A stretch of DNA of 64,000 bases from Platynereis dumerilii (Eukaryota > Annelida > Polychaeta > Phyllodocida > Nereididae): positions 28,909,296 to 28,973,295 of the forward strand of contig JAPTHN010000006.1 in assembly GCA_026936325.1 (NCBI GenBank), in the 5' to 3' direction. Under the pieces are notes generated by a model. That model was not told where the DNA came from. It did no database searches and saw only the letters and a list, made by a program, of their open reading frames with translations. Positions within the stretch are counted from its first letter, which is position 1, and the number at the start of each line of letters is the position of its first letter. This document shows, piece by piece, positions 51,101 to 63,220 of the stretch. The translations under genes and the position numbers were made by a program.

Positions 51101-53332
51101 CAGTTTCATAAAATTCAAATAACTATCCTCAAATTGATGTTACTTTAGAGAATTCTGAAGCATATTTGAAGTTTATTTCATCAGTAATTTACCGTTTGAA
51201 AATTAAAATAGAAAGAAGACAGCAGACACACACACACACACAAAAAACCCCAGAAACTCAGAAAACCAGACGATTAAATAAGGTATGATTAACCAGTTAT
51301 GAATAACACGATTTAATATTTATTTGTTGAATTACTTCAGGTACTTATTGTATTATTCCGGCCCATAAAGTTCACTTTTAAATGTCTTTTCAGATTCAAT
51401 TTAAACTTCTGTTGCTCCACATTTCGAAGTTCCACCTGGCAGTTGCCACAGACACGCGCATATTTGGAAGTTTGCCAAAAAAGGGGAAACTCAGTCACGG
51501 AAAATTGGGGTCCCCGAAAGAGCAGAGACAGTATTGGGGGGGGGGGGGTTAAGCATTAGGGTGGTATTTAGGGGTTACCTAGGGTTAGGGGGAAAGAAGG
51601 TGTTAAAGTCATGTTTGATATACAGCTTATTGGATGTGAAGGGGGGGGGGCTTAAGTTCTAGATCTGAGCTCCCGAAGGAGGGAGTATATCCTTAGGCCT
51701 ATACTAGAATGGTTAATAAACAATTATATGTTTTAAGGCGTTAATTTGGTATTGATAGTTTATTTTTGGAGAGATGTGAAAGAATATTTATATTAAATCA
51801 TACAAAACTGTAAACTGTAAACTCACTCCGATGCAACCCATTATTCTTAATATGCCTATTTGTAGTAAGATATCATATTGGACTACTAACATATACATCA
51901 TTCATTTAATTATTTAACTTCCAAAAAATCTAAATTAGCTGTCATCCATAGGCAAATGCTTATTTCCCAACCATCCGCAGTGGAATTATTATAGGCCCAC
52001 ACTACCACTCGTAATTGAATAACACTACCACCCAAAACGCAATACCCTGCCACAAATTTGTGAAGTATTTTCTTGAAGATGTTACCATCTGTAATTGTTG
52101 TGAAGAACTCAGACACTTCAAGATATATACATAGGCCTAATGCTTTTTTGGTGCAATGGTTGATGATATACTTTCAAATCAATACACTTTTTTTGTATTT
52201 ATCTACCACAGGCAAGCTAATAAGTTACCATTACTTATCATTAATTTGTAGCTGTCAAGTAATATACCAAACATCATACTAAGGTGCAGAGCATGCTTCT
52301 ATACTTTGAAATGCCCATAAATGATCTAATAACATCATCCAACTGATATTTATAAAACCATTTGAAATGCTAAACTGAGATTAATAATGAAATGTTTTAT
52401 TATCACAATGTGCATGTAAAACTCGTATGTTTTGTTCTACATAGAACCATTCAGTTGATATTTTGAATAACACCAGATGATAGCCTTCAATTTCAGCTAA
52501 TTTCCTCTCTAGTGTAAATTGGTTCAAAATATGTCAAAACAATATTACCCCGCGGCATAATATTCAATATGACCTATTGGCCTGTATTTTGAATGGGGTG
52601 GCTGGAAAATTGACATGTAAAATTGTTTGTAACAATAAATTGGTCTCATAATATAAGCCATTTGTTAAAAGTCAAAATCCCATTTATTTTCATGTTAAAT
52701 TGTGTAGATTATAGATGTAAATAATGTGCTAACATGCTTTAAACCATTTGACAAGTTGGCAATATTTTAATAACCAATTGCTTTGTTAAACCTATTGATT
52801 CATAGAAAAAAAGAATTGAATTTTGGGTAACATCTGATGCGAATGGTTATAGGGTGATTGTGTTGGTAATTTAATTTGTGCATAAAGTAAACCTGTTAAA
52901 AGCCTGAAAAGTGAGCATAGCTAATGGGTCGCATGCCAATTATTTGTGAAATTTATTTTTTGTATAGAGTCAGTTTAAGCTTAAAATATTCATAATTAAC
53001 TCATATTAGTATCTTCATATTACACTAATCTGCAGTAGGTAAATGGCGCATTTGTAAATCTTGCTTTCAAATAGCAGTGGGATATTTTCTTTCTGATGAT
53101 AAATGGAATATAATAAGCGAAGTATTAAGTTTATGTGAAAACTGAAAAGCAGAAAACTAACAAGTCCAATTATAATATAGCAAGATAGCTAAAGCAGGAT
53201 GTTTTTAAACTGTTGGCAATACCAATGCAAATCCTTACACCTCAGAGACAGCAGAGTGAGCCAAACTCTAATAAGACACATCATTATATTTAATATGGCA
53301 AATTACAGTACATAATATCATAGAGAACTCAC
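47306..53332 (-). other. Intron 1 of the GFI1-like gene (6.0 kb)
   Basis: GTGAGT donor at 53332 and TTTCAG acceptor at 47307-47306. It holds a GGAA/GATA array (47915-48171), a short minus-strand SINE scrap near 49250-49290, a CA repeat at about 51229-51242 and poly-G runs near 51540 and 51640. No alternative first exon encoding a SNAG peptide was found. Confidence 0.8.
47915..48172. repeat. (GGAA)n then (GATA)n array
   Basis: GGAAG/AAAGG-type purine repeats at 47915-48030 change into GATA repeats at 48033-48171. Only purine-rich and GATA simple sequence is present. Confidence 0.93.
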
Positions 53333-53387
53333 CTTTGCTCATTTTCGGTCTGACAACTGTAAAAGCACTTCCACAAGTCGCATCCAT
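53333..53387 (-). CDS. gfi1: GFI1-like zinc-finger protein, exon 1 (start codon)
   Basis: 55 coding bases, MDATCGSAFTVVRPKMSK plus one base, ending at a GTGAGT donor. The ATG at 53387-53385 has A at -3 and G at +4. It is the first ATG after an in-frame TGA at 53450-53448, so it is the likely start. The phase (1) joins exon 2 in frame as D. No SNAG domain (MPRSFLV-type) is present at this N terminus. Fly Senseless also lacks it. A second in-frame ATG lies at residue 16. This exon call rests on splice signals and frame, so it is less certain than the finger exons. Confidence 0.75.
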
Positions 53388-53640
53388 GCTGCAGGCTAGA
53401 CACCATACAATAAAGTCAGATTTTTTAAATCTTAAAAAATCTTGGATTCAGTCCTCAGAGGCGAGTGATGGAGATGGAAGTCCCGAAATCTTCATGAAAT
53501 CTTGAAGTTCGGTATAAGATTTGTGAAATCTTAAAAATCAAGAAAGAATCTTGATTAAAATCCTTGTTTTAAGTGATTTCCAACAAGTCTCAGTCAGATT
53601 TGTTGATGTCCAATCAGATTTTCTTCAGAACAGACGATTT
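53388..53640 (-). other. 5' UTR of the GFI1-like gene with iterated AAGATTT
   Basis: Between start codon and promoter, the minus strand repeats AAGATTT/AAGATTC about eight times (for example at 53425-53444, 53484-53500 and 53515-53552). There is no ORF. The transcription start is not known. Confidence 0.45.
53572..53579 (-). promoter_or_regulatory. GFI1/Senseless-type site AAATCACT (1)
   Basis: Minus-strand GGAAATCACT. The GFI1 consensus is TAAATCAC(A/T)GCA with an AATC core. An identical 10-mer lies 109 bases upstream. Confidence 0.4.
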
Positions 53641-53680
53641 TTGATTGAGGCAGCCGATTTTTGATGAAAGCAGAGGAGTT

Positions 53681-53688
53681 AGTGATTT
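53681..53688 (-). promoter_or_regulatory. GFI1/Senseless-type site AAATCACT (2)
   Basis: Second copy of minus-strand GGAAATCACT about 300 bases upstream of the start codon. Two identical 10-mers fit the autoregulation known for vertebrate GFI1, but binding is inferred only from the core. Confidence 0.4.
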
Positions 53689-53699
53689 CCGCCAAAACA

Positions 53700-53960
53700 G
53701 GAAAAGTAGCTTGTGGCCAGCACGTGCTGTTCAGCTCACACGAATTGGTCGTCTGTGTGAGTGGCGCGTGCCACGGCTCTATATCACACAAGAGAGGGGG
53801 GAGGGGCTCTTTGTGAATATGCAAATGATTTGAAGCCCCTCGCCAATCATCAGACCCATCACAACAGCTTCATTTGCATGACAGCACTGCCACACGACAA
53901 TACCACGCCCCCACGATTGAATACAGGCCGAAAACTGATCACAGACGACTGGCTGCATAA
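53700..53960 (-). promoter_or_regulatory. Likely core promoter of the GFI1-like gene
   Basis: A GC-richer stretch relative to its surroundings. It contains a 12-base palindrome CAGCACGTGCTG (53718-53729, E-box), two octamers of the POU type in opposite orientation (ATGCAAAT 53819-53826, ATTTGCAT 53872-53879), a CCAAT box (53843-53847) between them, and a GGGAGGGG run near 53800. No clear TATA box is seen. Its position 300-570 bases upstream of the ATG suits a promoter. Confidence 0.55.
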
Positions 53961-54846
53961 AGATACAGCCTGTTCTGTGCAGAAAGCTTATGCTGGAGAT
54001 GAATGCAAGCTGAACAGTTTGCAGTAAGCAGGACACACAGCTTCGCTCACTGCAAACCAGGTGTTTTGATTCGCTTCTCTGCTCCCAGCTTCTGGTTTCT
54101 GCCTGCGGCCAGTTATGAACTGCATTGGAAATATAACTTTAAATGATGATTTCTTGGGGGATGCAGTGTAGATGATTGATCCTGGCTCATGTAGCAATGA
54201 AACATGCACGATTCTTTACATACCTTCAAATAAATAAAGCACTATTTTAACCTCCTAATCAATGACCAGGACGGTACTTGCTTTTTTGGTAACATGTTTA
54301 ACACGAAAATAACCCTTTTTCATTATTACACCAGAGCATAATTGTGATCCATACATCTCCTATTTATATATAATTACATACTTGTAAATGTCAATTGATA
54401 CGCAATAAGTCATTCCGACCGAAAGTGACAAATATTTTTTTATTAAATTCCAAGAAACCAAATTCCATTAAAATAAGTAAACTAGCAATTTTCAAAAAAA
54501 AAGAAGTTGTGAAAAAGTAATCTGTTCTGCAGTGCTATTTGTATTTACAATTTATCATTTTCACTGATTAAAAAACAGAAATGTAATATTTAGTGATTAC
54601 AATTTCATGATTTTAAATTGCTACAATTACATAATCTCATTTCATGCTTAAATCCAAACAGTTGGAATGCAGTTTCGTAATTGAAAAATATTGATAAAGT
54701 ATAATGCAAATGCAGCGAAAACAATAAATATTCGATTTAAGCAAATCACAAAGTTGGGGAAAAAGTTAAGTGATTTGGAAACAAATTGGCAAACCACCAT
54801 TATAGACAAATTAACTCATATAATGCTGCACTGAACTCACATTCAG

Positions 54847-54847
<1 letters not shown>

Positions 54848-54898
<51 letters not shown>

Positions 54899-54995
54899 GC
54901 TATCTAGCTATCAATCTAGCTATCTATCTAGCTATCTATCTAGTTATCTATCTAGTTATCTATCTAGCTATCTATATCTAGCTATCTAGCTATAT
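54848..54995. repeat. (TATC)n with TAGC variants
   Basis: Pure TATC to about 54897, then a higher-order mix of TATCTAGC and TATCTAGT units, showing expansion of a mutated unit. Confidence 0.95.
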
Positions 54996-57164
54996 TAACT
55001 TAACTTTTAGGGTCAGTGATAAGAAAAGTAGTGTTGCAAAATAAAGATTAACATTGACTAATTTGGACCACGTTTGGGTGGCATATATGTTTCCTGGCTA
55101 TTCGACAAGCTAAAGATACTTGTTGGTCACAATACCTGAAAATGACAATAGGGCTTAGAAATGCAAGTGTTAGAGACCAGTTAGAGAGATCCAGAGTATT
55201 TTTGGTAGAACTTTATTTTTAGTGAAAGCTCATACATTTTACAACTTCTGTAATTTGCCTTTCAAGTATTTTTTCCCATTGGCATACATATTGTACCACA
55301 TTTTATGAATTCCGTGAGATCGACTCTTTTTCCTTAATTTCAAAGTGTTGAACTTGATTTTCGTTTTGATTTGCCATTCCCCATGTGCAACAGATGCATG
55401 GAACTGTGGCCATCAGTGAATCTATTTTCTGGCTGTTTATGAATGAGTAGGTTGAAACAGAACAGTTAATTCTTTATTCATACTTCTGCTTATTGTTACT
55501 AATTCCTTTTATTTCATTGTCCTTGTGTTTGTTCAGTTTGGAGGGTAGGGCACTCCGGGGCCTTGATCAAGTGAGAGGGTGATTTAAGTACAAAGGGGGT
55601 TAAAGGGGTGCAAATGAAAAAGGGTTTTTTACTGAGGGTCTTTATTGATACCCTATTTTAGGTACTTCATAGACACTTCATGGACACTTCATTGGTGCTA
55701 AATAGGCCCTTCATTGGAAATTTGACTCTCCAGTAAAAATTCAGTCAGATCAGTGGAATTTTAGTTTCGGTAAAGTGCAGAACACAGAGCCATGGACACT
55801 TCTTTTCTTTATTTGTATTTAGATGAGAAGAGCCGATGGGATTCTGCAAATGCCTTGGCACTGAACGTTTTTGAACAAAAAGTACTAAAAACTCTTTCAA
55901 ACTTGATACCTAAATGCCAACTGTATCTACTATAGAGTCTGCCCATTGAGATAGTTCAGACTTCGAACATTTCGGGGCTGATTATACTTCGCACCTATGG
56001 TAATAATCAGGGGCGTCAGTTTCACTTTAAAGTGGTGGGGAAACAGTGGTCACACTTTTGTGGAAGATGTCAGAGTAAAAATTAAAATTTGCTTGATTCA
56101 GAGACATGCATGTATACTTTGGCCAAAAAGTGTTGGGGCAAATGCCTCACCAGCCGCACCTACACAGGCGCCACTGGTAATAATCGCCTCTATAGGTGCA
56201 AGGCTCTTATTTGCCATAGGCTTGTACTTCTGCCATTATCACATCTTCATTAAACCTGGAAGTTGACACGAGATGATAAGCAGGCGTCAAAGATCCCCAA
56301 CATGGGGTAAGGTTAGCCCTCAGACCTAGGGCTCCAGTGCCTATATCTGCTCTCTTTTATCCCATCAGCAGCAGCAATAAGTACAAGCGCCTGAGGTCTG
56401 CACTGATAACAATTTGTAATACAAAGGCTCAGTGCACAGTATTTCATCATGAAGTACAATGCATACAATACAATACAGTAGAATGTATTTTGCTTGATAG
56501 GTATCATACTGAACAGCACAGAGATACAAATGGCTGCCCTTCACTGGCGTATACCATTTTGTTATTTAATGCTCCATCCAGCTTTATTTAAAGCACACAG
56601 GCCGATTACTGCTCCATTAAAGCTATGCTCTGAGCAATTAAAGCTGGCTCTGTGCAAAAACCAATCTCCAATGTCAACATGGACTCAGCCACTGTTGATT
56701 CCATCCAACTCAGTGGCGCCTCTAGTGGTAGACTGCCTAACTAAGGTCGTCTGCCTCCAATCAATTTGAGAGCACTGTGCAAGAGGAAATAGAAGAAGAA
56801 AACCGAAAACTCATAAAGCAAATTTACAATGCGTATAGATATATGGATACCGTTTCAAATTAATTGCCCAGGCAGCTCATTTCTAAAAAGTCACATTTTA
56901 ATGTTTAATCCATGGTCAATAATTAAGACCAGAACTTAACATCCAAGATTGATTTCGAATATTAACACTGTGATAATTGCCTACAGGATTCAACTGTTAA
57001 GTTTGCATCTAATGATTAATCTAATGCTGAATTTTAATACTGTTTAATTTTCGGTGTCAGTTTTAATCAAAATATGTTGCAGTACATATTTTATTGACAG
57101 ACAGCGTTTCACGTGATGTTTCACAAGTAATATTAAATCATGTTTGCACCGCACAGCACTTATC
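54996..57164. other. Upstream intergenic stretch, no supported gene
   Basis: Short ORFs only. Around 56250-56320 AAAGATCCCCAACATGGGG resembles the SINE body piece AAAGATCCCTCACATGGGG at 16909-16927, so a SINE scrap is likely. No other feature is recognised. Confidence 0.4.
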
Positions 57165-57277
57165 ATGTCCCATCCTATCCTATCCTATCCTATCCCATCC
57201 TATCCCATCCTATCCTATCCCATCCCATCCCATCCCATCCTATCCCATCCCATCCTATCCTATCCTATCCTATCCAT
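57165..57277. repeat. (TATCC)n pentanucleotide array
   Basis: TATCC and CATCC units, the complement of the array at 43575-43805. A short degenerate relative lies at 57883-57903. Confidence 0.95.
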
Positions 57278-58064
57278 GAGCCATGGTAGGATGATACAAT
57301 TTGCAATGAGTTCTTCGTCATGTCGATTATAAAACTGCTCACATCACACATTTATAATTCAATTACCAAATGTCCTACTGCTGGCACAAATTATTTTATG
57401 ATAATTTAATTCAATATTGTATAAGCTAGGAGTAGCTGTACATCAAAGTAAAGTTACATCTTCATTGTATATTTGATCAATCTTTCCTACCCTAACTCAT
57501 ATACCCCGGAGGTGGGGTAATACTGCTACCCCCAGCACAGGTCACACTTCTTACCACTTTAATCTTAAAATCAAACTTGTCGCCATTTGTCCCTTGGGCA
57601 CTGCATGGGAATTAACTAAAACAGTCTGACTTTAACGTAGTCTGACTTAAAAAAGGCTTGATTTCTTTTTCAAGTTATTTCTTATATTCAATCAGTGTGT
57701 CATAATTGAGTTGACATATCCTCATCTTTGTAATCATTTGAAAGGGAGTGTTGATTTGAAACTCCTATTCATTCTAAACAATTTATTCGAAAGCTTTGAA
57801 GCACATCCATGTGTGAAAGAGATTAAGGAAAATAAATCTGAGTTTGTCATCAAAGAAAATTTCCAAGTTAAGTTCCAATCCTATCCTATCATATCCTGTC
57901 CTATTGAAAAAATCATTTTAAGCAAGTCATTCAGTAAGTCAATCAATCAATCAGTCAATCAACAATCAATCAATCATTCTGGCTGGGTCACCACCTGCTT
58001 GGACCTACAGGTGTGTTGGAGAGTTGCTTCAATCATCCTTCTCAGTCTGTGTGTCTGCATACCA

Positions 58065-58067
58065 GTC

Positions 58068-58132
<65 letters not shown>

Positions 58133-58143
58133 CCTATCTATAC
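58065..58143. repeat. (TATC)n microsatellite
   Basis: Near-pure TATC repeat, preceded by AATC/AGTC-type repeats at about 57935-57975. Confidence 0.95.
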
Positions 58144-58721
58144 ATTTTTTAAATAATCTAAGAAATTTGAAATGGCTGTTTTCATGCATAGCCTGCGTAA
58201 TTGTAGTATATAGCATGATCATTCTGTACGGTTGATATAATTGATGCTTTTTTAATCAATCTTATTCCAATAGTTTTCCAATCTTTTTTTCTTTCGGCTT
58301 GTGAAATCAACAGCTGGAATTTTATAATTGTCTGTCGTGAGTTTGCTATCTGTGAGTCCAATAATTTTTGATTGATTGTTTTCTGGGGGAGTTCAGCTGG
58401 ATTTTAAAGAGAGGTTGACACATCATTAATTTTACATGTATTGGTATTTGGATTTTTTTGCAATTTGTTTTGTTGTTAATCACGAGGTTGTAAAAGGGTC
58501 TATGTCGATTTTTTCAAGGAGTATACAATAAAGGAGAGGGTGGGAAGGAGTGATTTGGAGCAATCTTTCATACCTGGATTATAGTGCCAGCAATTTGCAA
58601 TTGTGTTGGGAAAATCAACATCTATATTATAAGCCTTTATATATATACTAGTAAAGTACCCGTAGACTGGAGGGGTAAAAAGGTAGGAATGAAACGGAAT
58701 AGAGGTAGAAGGTATGGGTGT

Positions 58722-58803
58722 ATATAGTGATAGATAGATAGGTAGAGAGATAAATAGACAGATAGACATATATATAGACAGAGATGTGCTGTTCGTTCAA
58801 TTC

Positions 58804-58848
<45 letters not shown>

Positions 58849-58852
58849 GGAT
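58722..58852. repeat. (GATA)n microsatellites
   Basis: Degenerate GATA at 58728-58770 and a pure run at 58803-58848. An AGTAGCGGATGCAGAGGGGCGG phrase of repeat type follows near 58890. Confidence 0.9.
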
Positions 58853-59663
58853 GAAGTGAAACGTGAAAGGACTTGAAAGCTTACTGCCAGTAGCGGATGC
58901 AGAGGGGCGGATTTGGGGGGTTCAAAGGCCCCCCTTATTAGAGTTCACTGTAAACAATAATGGAAATAGGACTATTTAAAATTTTGATTTGCCTCTGACA
59001 CCTGTTAGACTAAGTGGATAATTGAAGAGAAATTGAATTTGGCTGCAGCACAAAAGCAGTGACAAATGCATGAATGAGGCCTAAAAGTAAAAAATGATTT
59101 AATTAATAAAAAGTATAACCTGATGGGCTGGAAGTTGACCTGTAGATGATGCTGAGCAATAAAATATTGCATTGAGCATGTTTAGCACGACTGGTTATAG
59201 GGCTAGAGCTGAATTGCATGTAGGAAAAATGTTGGGAGGCACTTAAAAAATGAAATGTGGAGTATAATTCAATTGGCATGTATATAAGTTAAACGTTATA
59301 TTTGTAGGAAAACACATACTTATAGACTGTCAAGCCAGATTTACAGGCCTAAAGCTAACTATGATTAAAAGAGACAGTGCACTGTAGTACAGGTGTACAT
59401 TACACAATCCACATGAACGACCTATCATATTGTATGGATTGACTTGAGGACAGCCCCACCCCTCCCCCACTGGTCCTAGTTAAGCACGTGCTTGTGGTAT
59501 TAAATGTTTGAAATATGATTAAAAGAGGCAGTAGACTGTACATTAGACATTACCAGATTACACATACTATGATAGGCCTATTAGGTGTATATTTTGTGAA
59601 ATATTTGCCCCCCCCTTGCTACCCTGGTTTTAAAAGCACGTGACAGTGACTCCATGCATCTAA

Positions 59664-59930
59664 TTATCAGTGTAGGCTGTTCTGGTTATTGGAGTACCCC
59701 CTCCGAAAGTGATAGGCTGAATGAGTGCAGCAGGGGGGCAGGAGCAGCAGAAGGAACAGGGCTATAATGTCGTGGGTTGTTTTTCCTTGCAGAACGTGGC
59801 AAATGAAGGCAGATTACAAAGCAATTAGAACGTTTTGAAGGATAACAGACCTTATTTCAAGGAAAAATGACGTTTGCTGTTCATATGTGAAGTGTGGTGA
59901 TGATTGAGAGAGGAATGGGGGAGAAATAAG
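59664..59930 (+). repeat. Dispersed repeat, copy B
   Basis: Inverted partner of 29214-29481, as described there. It sits about 6 kb upstream of the GFI1-like start codon, while copy A is in intron 3. Confidence 0.8.
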
Positions 59931-60353
59931 ATAAACAACAAAGTTACAAAGATACCGAAATATGTTATGGATATGGAGAAAACTCTCAACTCATAAGAGA
60001 GGAGATCACACCTGTTATGCATTTTTATACTATTTCTGATTTGCTCATTTAGATTAACGCAATTTAAACAGCAAAAATGATTTTCATTTTTGGCACAAGC
60101 AATTGGTCTATCAGTGAGATTTTTGTTATCTGGTAATAATCATCAATATTTTCTGTATCAGGGTTCATGCTGGCCACTTGAGTGTGCCTACAAAGTTGTA
60201 CCATCTTACAAGTTACAATACAATAAAATAAGTCTTCAAAAGACCTTTAATGAAAGAGAGAAAGTAGTCCACCGGTACCCATTTACCCCCAAGTGCGGGA
60301 TCTGACACTTGCCCAACATAGGCACTAATACAAAGGACCATGCACAGGCCTAA

Positions 60354-60358
60354 CCATT
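60354..60358. repeat. 5-bp target duplication, left
   Basis: CCATT directly before CACTGTG. The identical CCATT follows the right end at 63221-63225. Confidence 0.8.
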
Positions 60359-61541
60359 CACTGTGGCAAAACTGGACGAGGGTAACTGAGTTACCCTCGT
60401 CTCAATTTCTCAAAATAAATTGAAAAAACTAGGTCATCCCATTGGATCCCATGTTAAAGAAGGACGAGGGTAACTGCTTTTCTCCAAATTGAAAGACTAA
60501 GGTAACTGTGAATGGTGACGAGGGTAACTGCCTGTAAATTGTGCATTGAATATGGATACAGAAAGAAGGACAGCTCTAACATGTTTTGCGTACATCATAA
60601 TTATACCACATTAAGTTAAATATATTCTAATAAACCATAAATTTAGGGTAACTATCCATGCAGTTAATATTTGGAAGGTACAGAATACATTTGTACTACT
60701 GTGGGTAAACTGGATAGTCAACAGATCCTGGTGTAAATGGAAGATAAAATATTGCAAAAGGAGATGTTCATACACAAACTTTTAAAACTAGTAAAGGTGA
60801 TACCGCATGGAGGAGCCACCTGAACAACTGTGTTGGAACTTGGAAGTGAACGTTGTTGAGGAAGTTGTTGAACCAATGAACTGTACTATGTTGTACCATG
60901 GATCTATAACTTAACCAGGGCTTATAGCTCTATGGTTGTACAGTTCAAAGGATGACAGCAAAATGAGTGTGGTACATGTGCTCCGAAATTAATAAATGAT
61001 TTTCTCAATAAACACTACTCAATGTTGCATGAAGTAGGCCAGTGATGGAAATGGAAGATTTTCGTCGGGGTACCTTAGATCAATTCCAGATAATCAAGTG
61101 ATGCATTACGGATGAGCAATTATGGTTTTCAATATAGATTACGACACTGGAGTCTCACGTGCTGAATTTTCAAATAGAATCGTTAAAGATTTATCCAATG
61201 AAAGGTGTGGGGAGATGTTCATTGTTAATAGTTCTTTTTTGATCCCTGCAGTCAAAAAAGTGCACACACTTTAAGAGGTGCTTGTAGATAGATGTTATCT
61301 ATCTATCTTCCTATCTACCTGTCTATCCATCTCTATGGATCTTTCAGAAAGCCCATCAATTTGCTGCCTGGCTATTACTGTAGCCAAGCCATGCTTCTTT
61401 AAAATTCAGATTCCATATAATATTCTTGCTTTTTTCTCTAAATTTTCATATTTCAAATTTTATGAAAAAGTGTCACAGCTAGTTAAGCATTTTTGTTTTT
61501 CTGGGTCCCTTAAAGTTTGACTTAAAAACAAATTACCATCC

Positions 61542-61638
<97 letters not shown>

Positions 61639-63220
61639 CCATCCTTTTCCCCTTCTTTTCCTTCCTTCCTTCATTCCTTCCTTTTTTGTTTCCTTCTTCA
61701 TTCCTGTCTTTTCCCCCTTTTGCGTCCCTGTCTTGGGCTTTTTTTAAAGATTTTAAATATATATATACACACTCTCTCTGGCAGTCACGATGAGATAGTT
61801 GAAACAGCATGACCTTCCAGTGCAAGCACTTGTATTCCGTGTCGACTGACCAAGCCTTCCAACTCTTTCTCAGAGTGAGCTGTCCCAACATTCCTCTCAC
61901 AATAGAGGTTAGGTCTTCAATCCTGAAGATCTTTTAAATTTGATCGCCAAATGCAGGGGAAAATTCTAATCAGCATTTATTTTACATGTTTTTGTCAAAC
62001 ATTTTATATTTAACTTACTTTGATTTTTAAACTACAGTCAGGATTTTCAAAAAGGAGAATAAAAAGCATATTTCAAAGTCAGTAAGGATTTTAACAAATA
62101 ACAAGACAAGTCTCAGATATTTTATTAACCAACAAAAATAAAAGTCATTGAAATTTCAGCTAATTTGGCTTCTCAAAAAACAAGCGGAAGAGTTCAAATT
62201 TTGAACTCTGCTGCATCCTCTTGCCCAGTGTTCGAAATAAGGGGGGGGGGGAGTTAAGGGCACCCTCCAAATATAAGGACCCACTCAAAAACATTTTTTT
62301 AAAAGACCCAAGGGGGGCGGGTCCTGAAACCCCCCCCCCCCCAAATAATAAATGTGCATGATTTGATCCAGAAATGGGGTTTTCAAAAGTAATTTTCTGA
62401 GATAAAACATGCTTAAAACACTTATAATTCATTTCAAAGTATGTAGTCCTTTATGATACCCTTCAGCTTCTGGGGGCCTCCGGCAGTCTGCAGACCTCTA
62501 TCTGGCCTCAAAAGCTTCGACCCATCAGTCCTTGCCTCTGACAGACCTCCCCCCCCCCCAGAAAAATGGGCTATTTCGACCACTGCGAGTCTTGCCAACT
62601 CTTCAAGTTGATTCTAAAGATCCAAACTGATTTTTACCTTTAAGCTAAAAACCCAAATGGATTGGTCATGCAATGTCATTACAATATTTATGGATAGTTT
62701 TAGCGAAAAGGCCTTTATCAGTGTATAGTATATACCAAGTGTACAATATATAAATAAAATGGTAGAGCAAGAGCTTTATGATACAATTTTTCTAATATAC
62801 TGAATGTTGCAAGAGTTCTGTGCCGAATGTTTGAATAACTCTTTTTGTAGCTTTTGTGATCATACGGGTATGTCTGGACAATTCCTGTAGTCTATTCACT
62901 TTGAGTTTATGGATATTAACTCTGAGTGACAATGGGCAAATACCCTCGTCACAGCAACAAGCATGGTTACAGTTACCCTCGTCTCGAGATGCAGTTACCC
63001 TCGTCATTTCGGACGTGCTTTAAGCCATTTCTGGAGTCACACAGCCTGAACCAGCACTTGCTCTCTCTTGTAATGTTATTTTCGATGTCTGACAATGCTT
63101 ATACATCACTTGAATAACTTTAAAAATCGCAAATAAGCTCATATTCATGATTACATAATATTTAAGGCTATTTTAGAGACGAGGGTAACTCAGTTACCCT
63201 CGTCCAGTTTTGCCACAGTG
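60359..63220. mobile_element. 2.86-kb non-autonomous element, Transib/RAG-like termini
   Basis: Both ends are the same 45 bases in inverted orientation, without a mismatch, beginning CACTGTGGCAAAACTGG. A 27-base inner palindrome (GACGAGGGTAAC, three bases, GTTACCCTCGTC) lies within each. The flanking CCATT duplication is 5 bp. CAC-starting heptamer-like ends plus a 5-bp duplication are the features of Transib and RAG/ProtoRAG elements. The motif GACGAGGGTAACTG recurs inside the left end (about 60464, 60518) and, inverted, inside the right end (about 62942, 62969, 62992). No transposase is encoded: the interior holds TATC and TTCC arrays and poly-G/poly-C runs. Confidence 0.85.
61541..61686. 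repeat. (TATC)n then (TTCC)n array inside the element
   Basis: Pure TATC for about 95 bases (61543-61637), followed by CTTCC/TTCC repeats to about 61686. A degenerate TATC run lies at 61296-61335. Confidence 0.95.

Noticed and set aside
52540-52556. Minus-strand ATGCCGCGGGG as a SNAG start (MPR)
   Set aside because: The following residues are GNI rather than SFLV, so it is not a SNAG domain.
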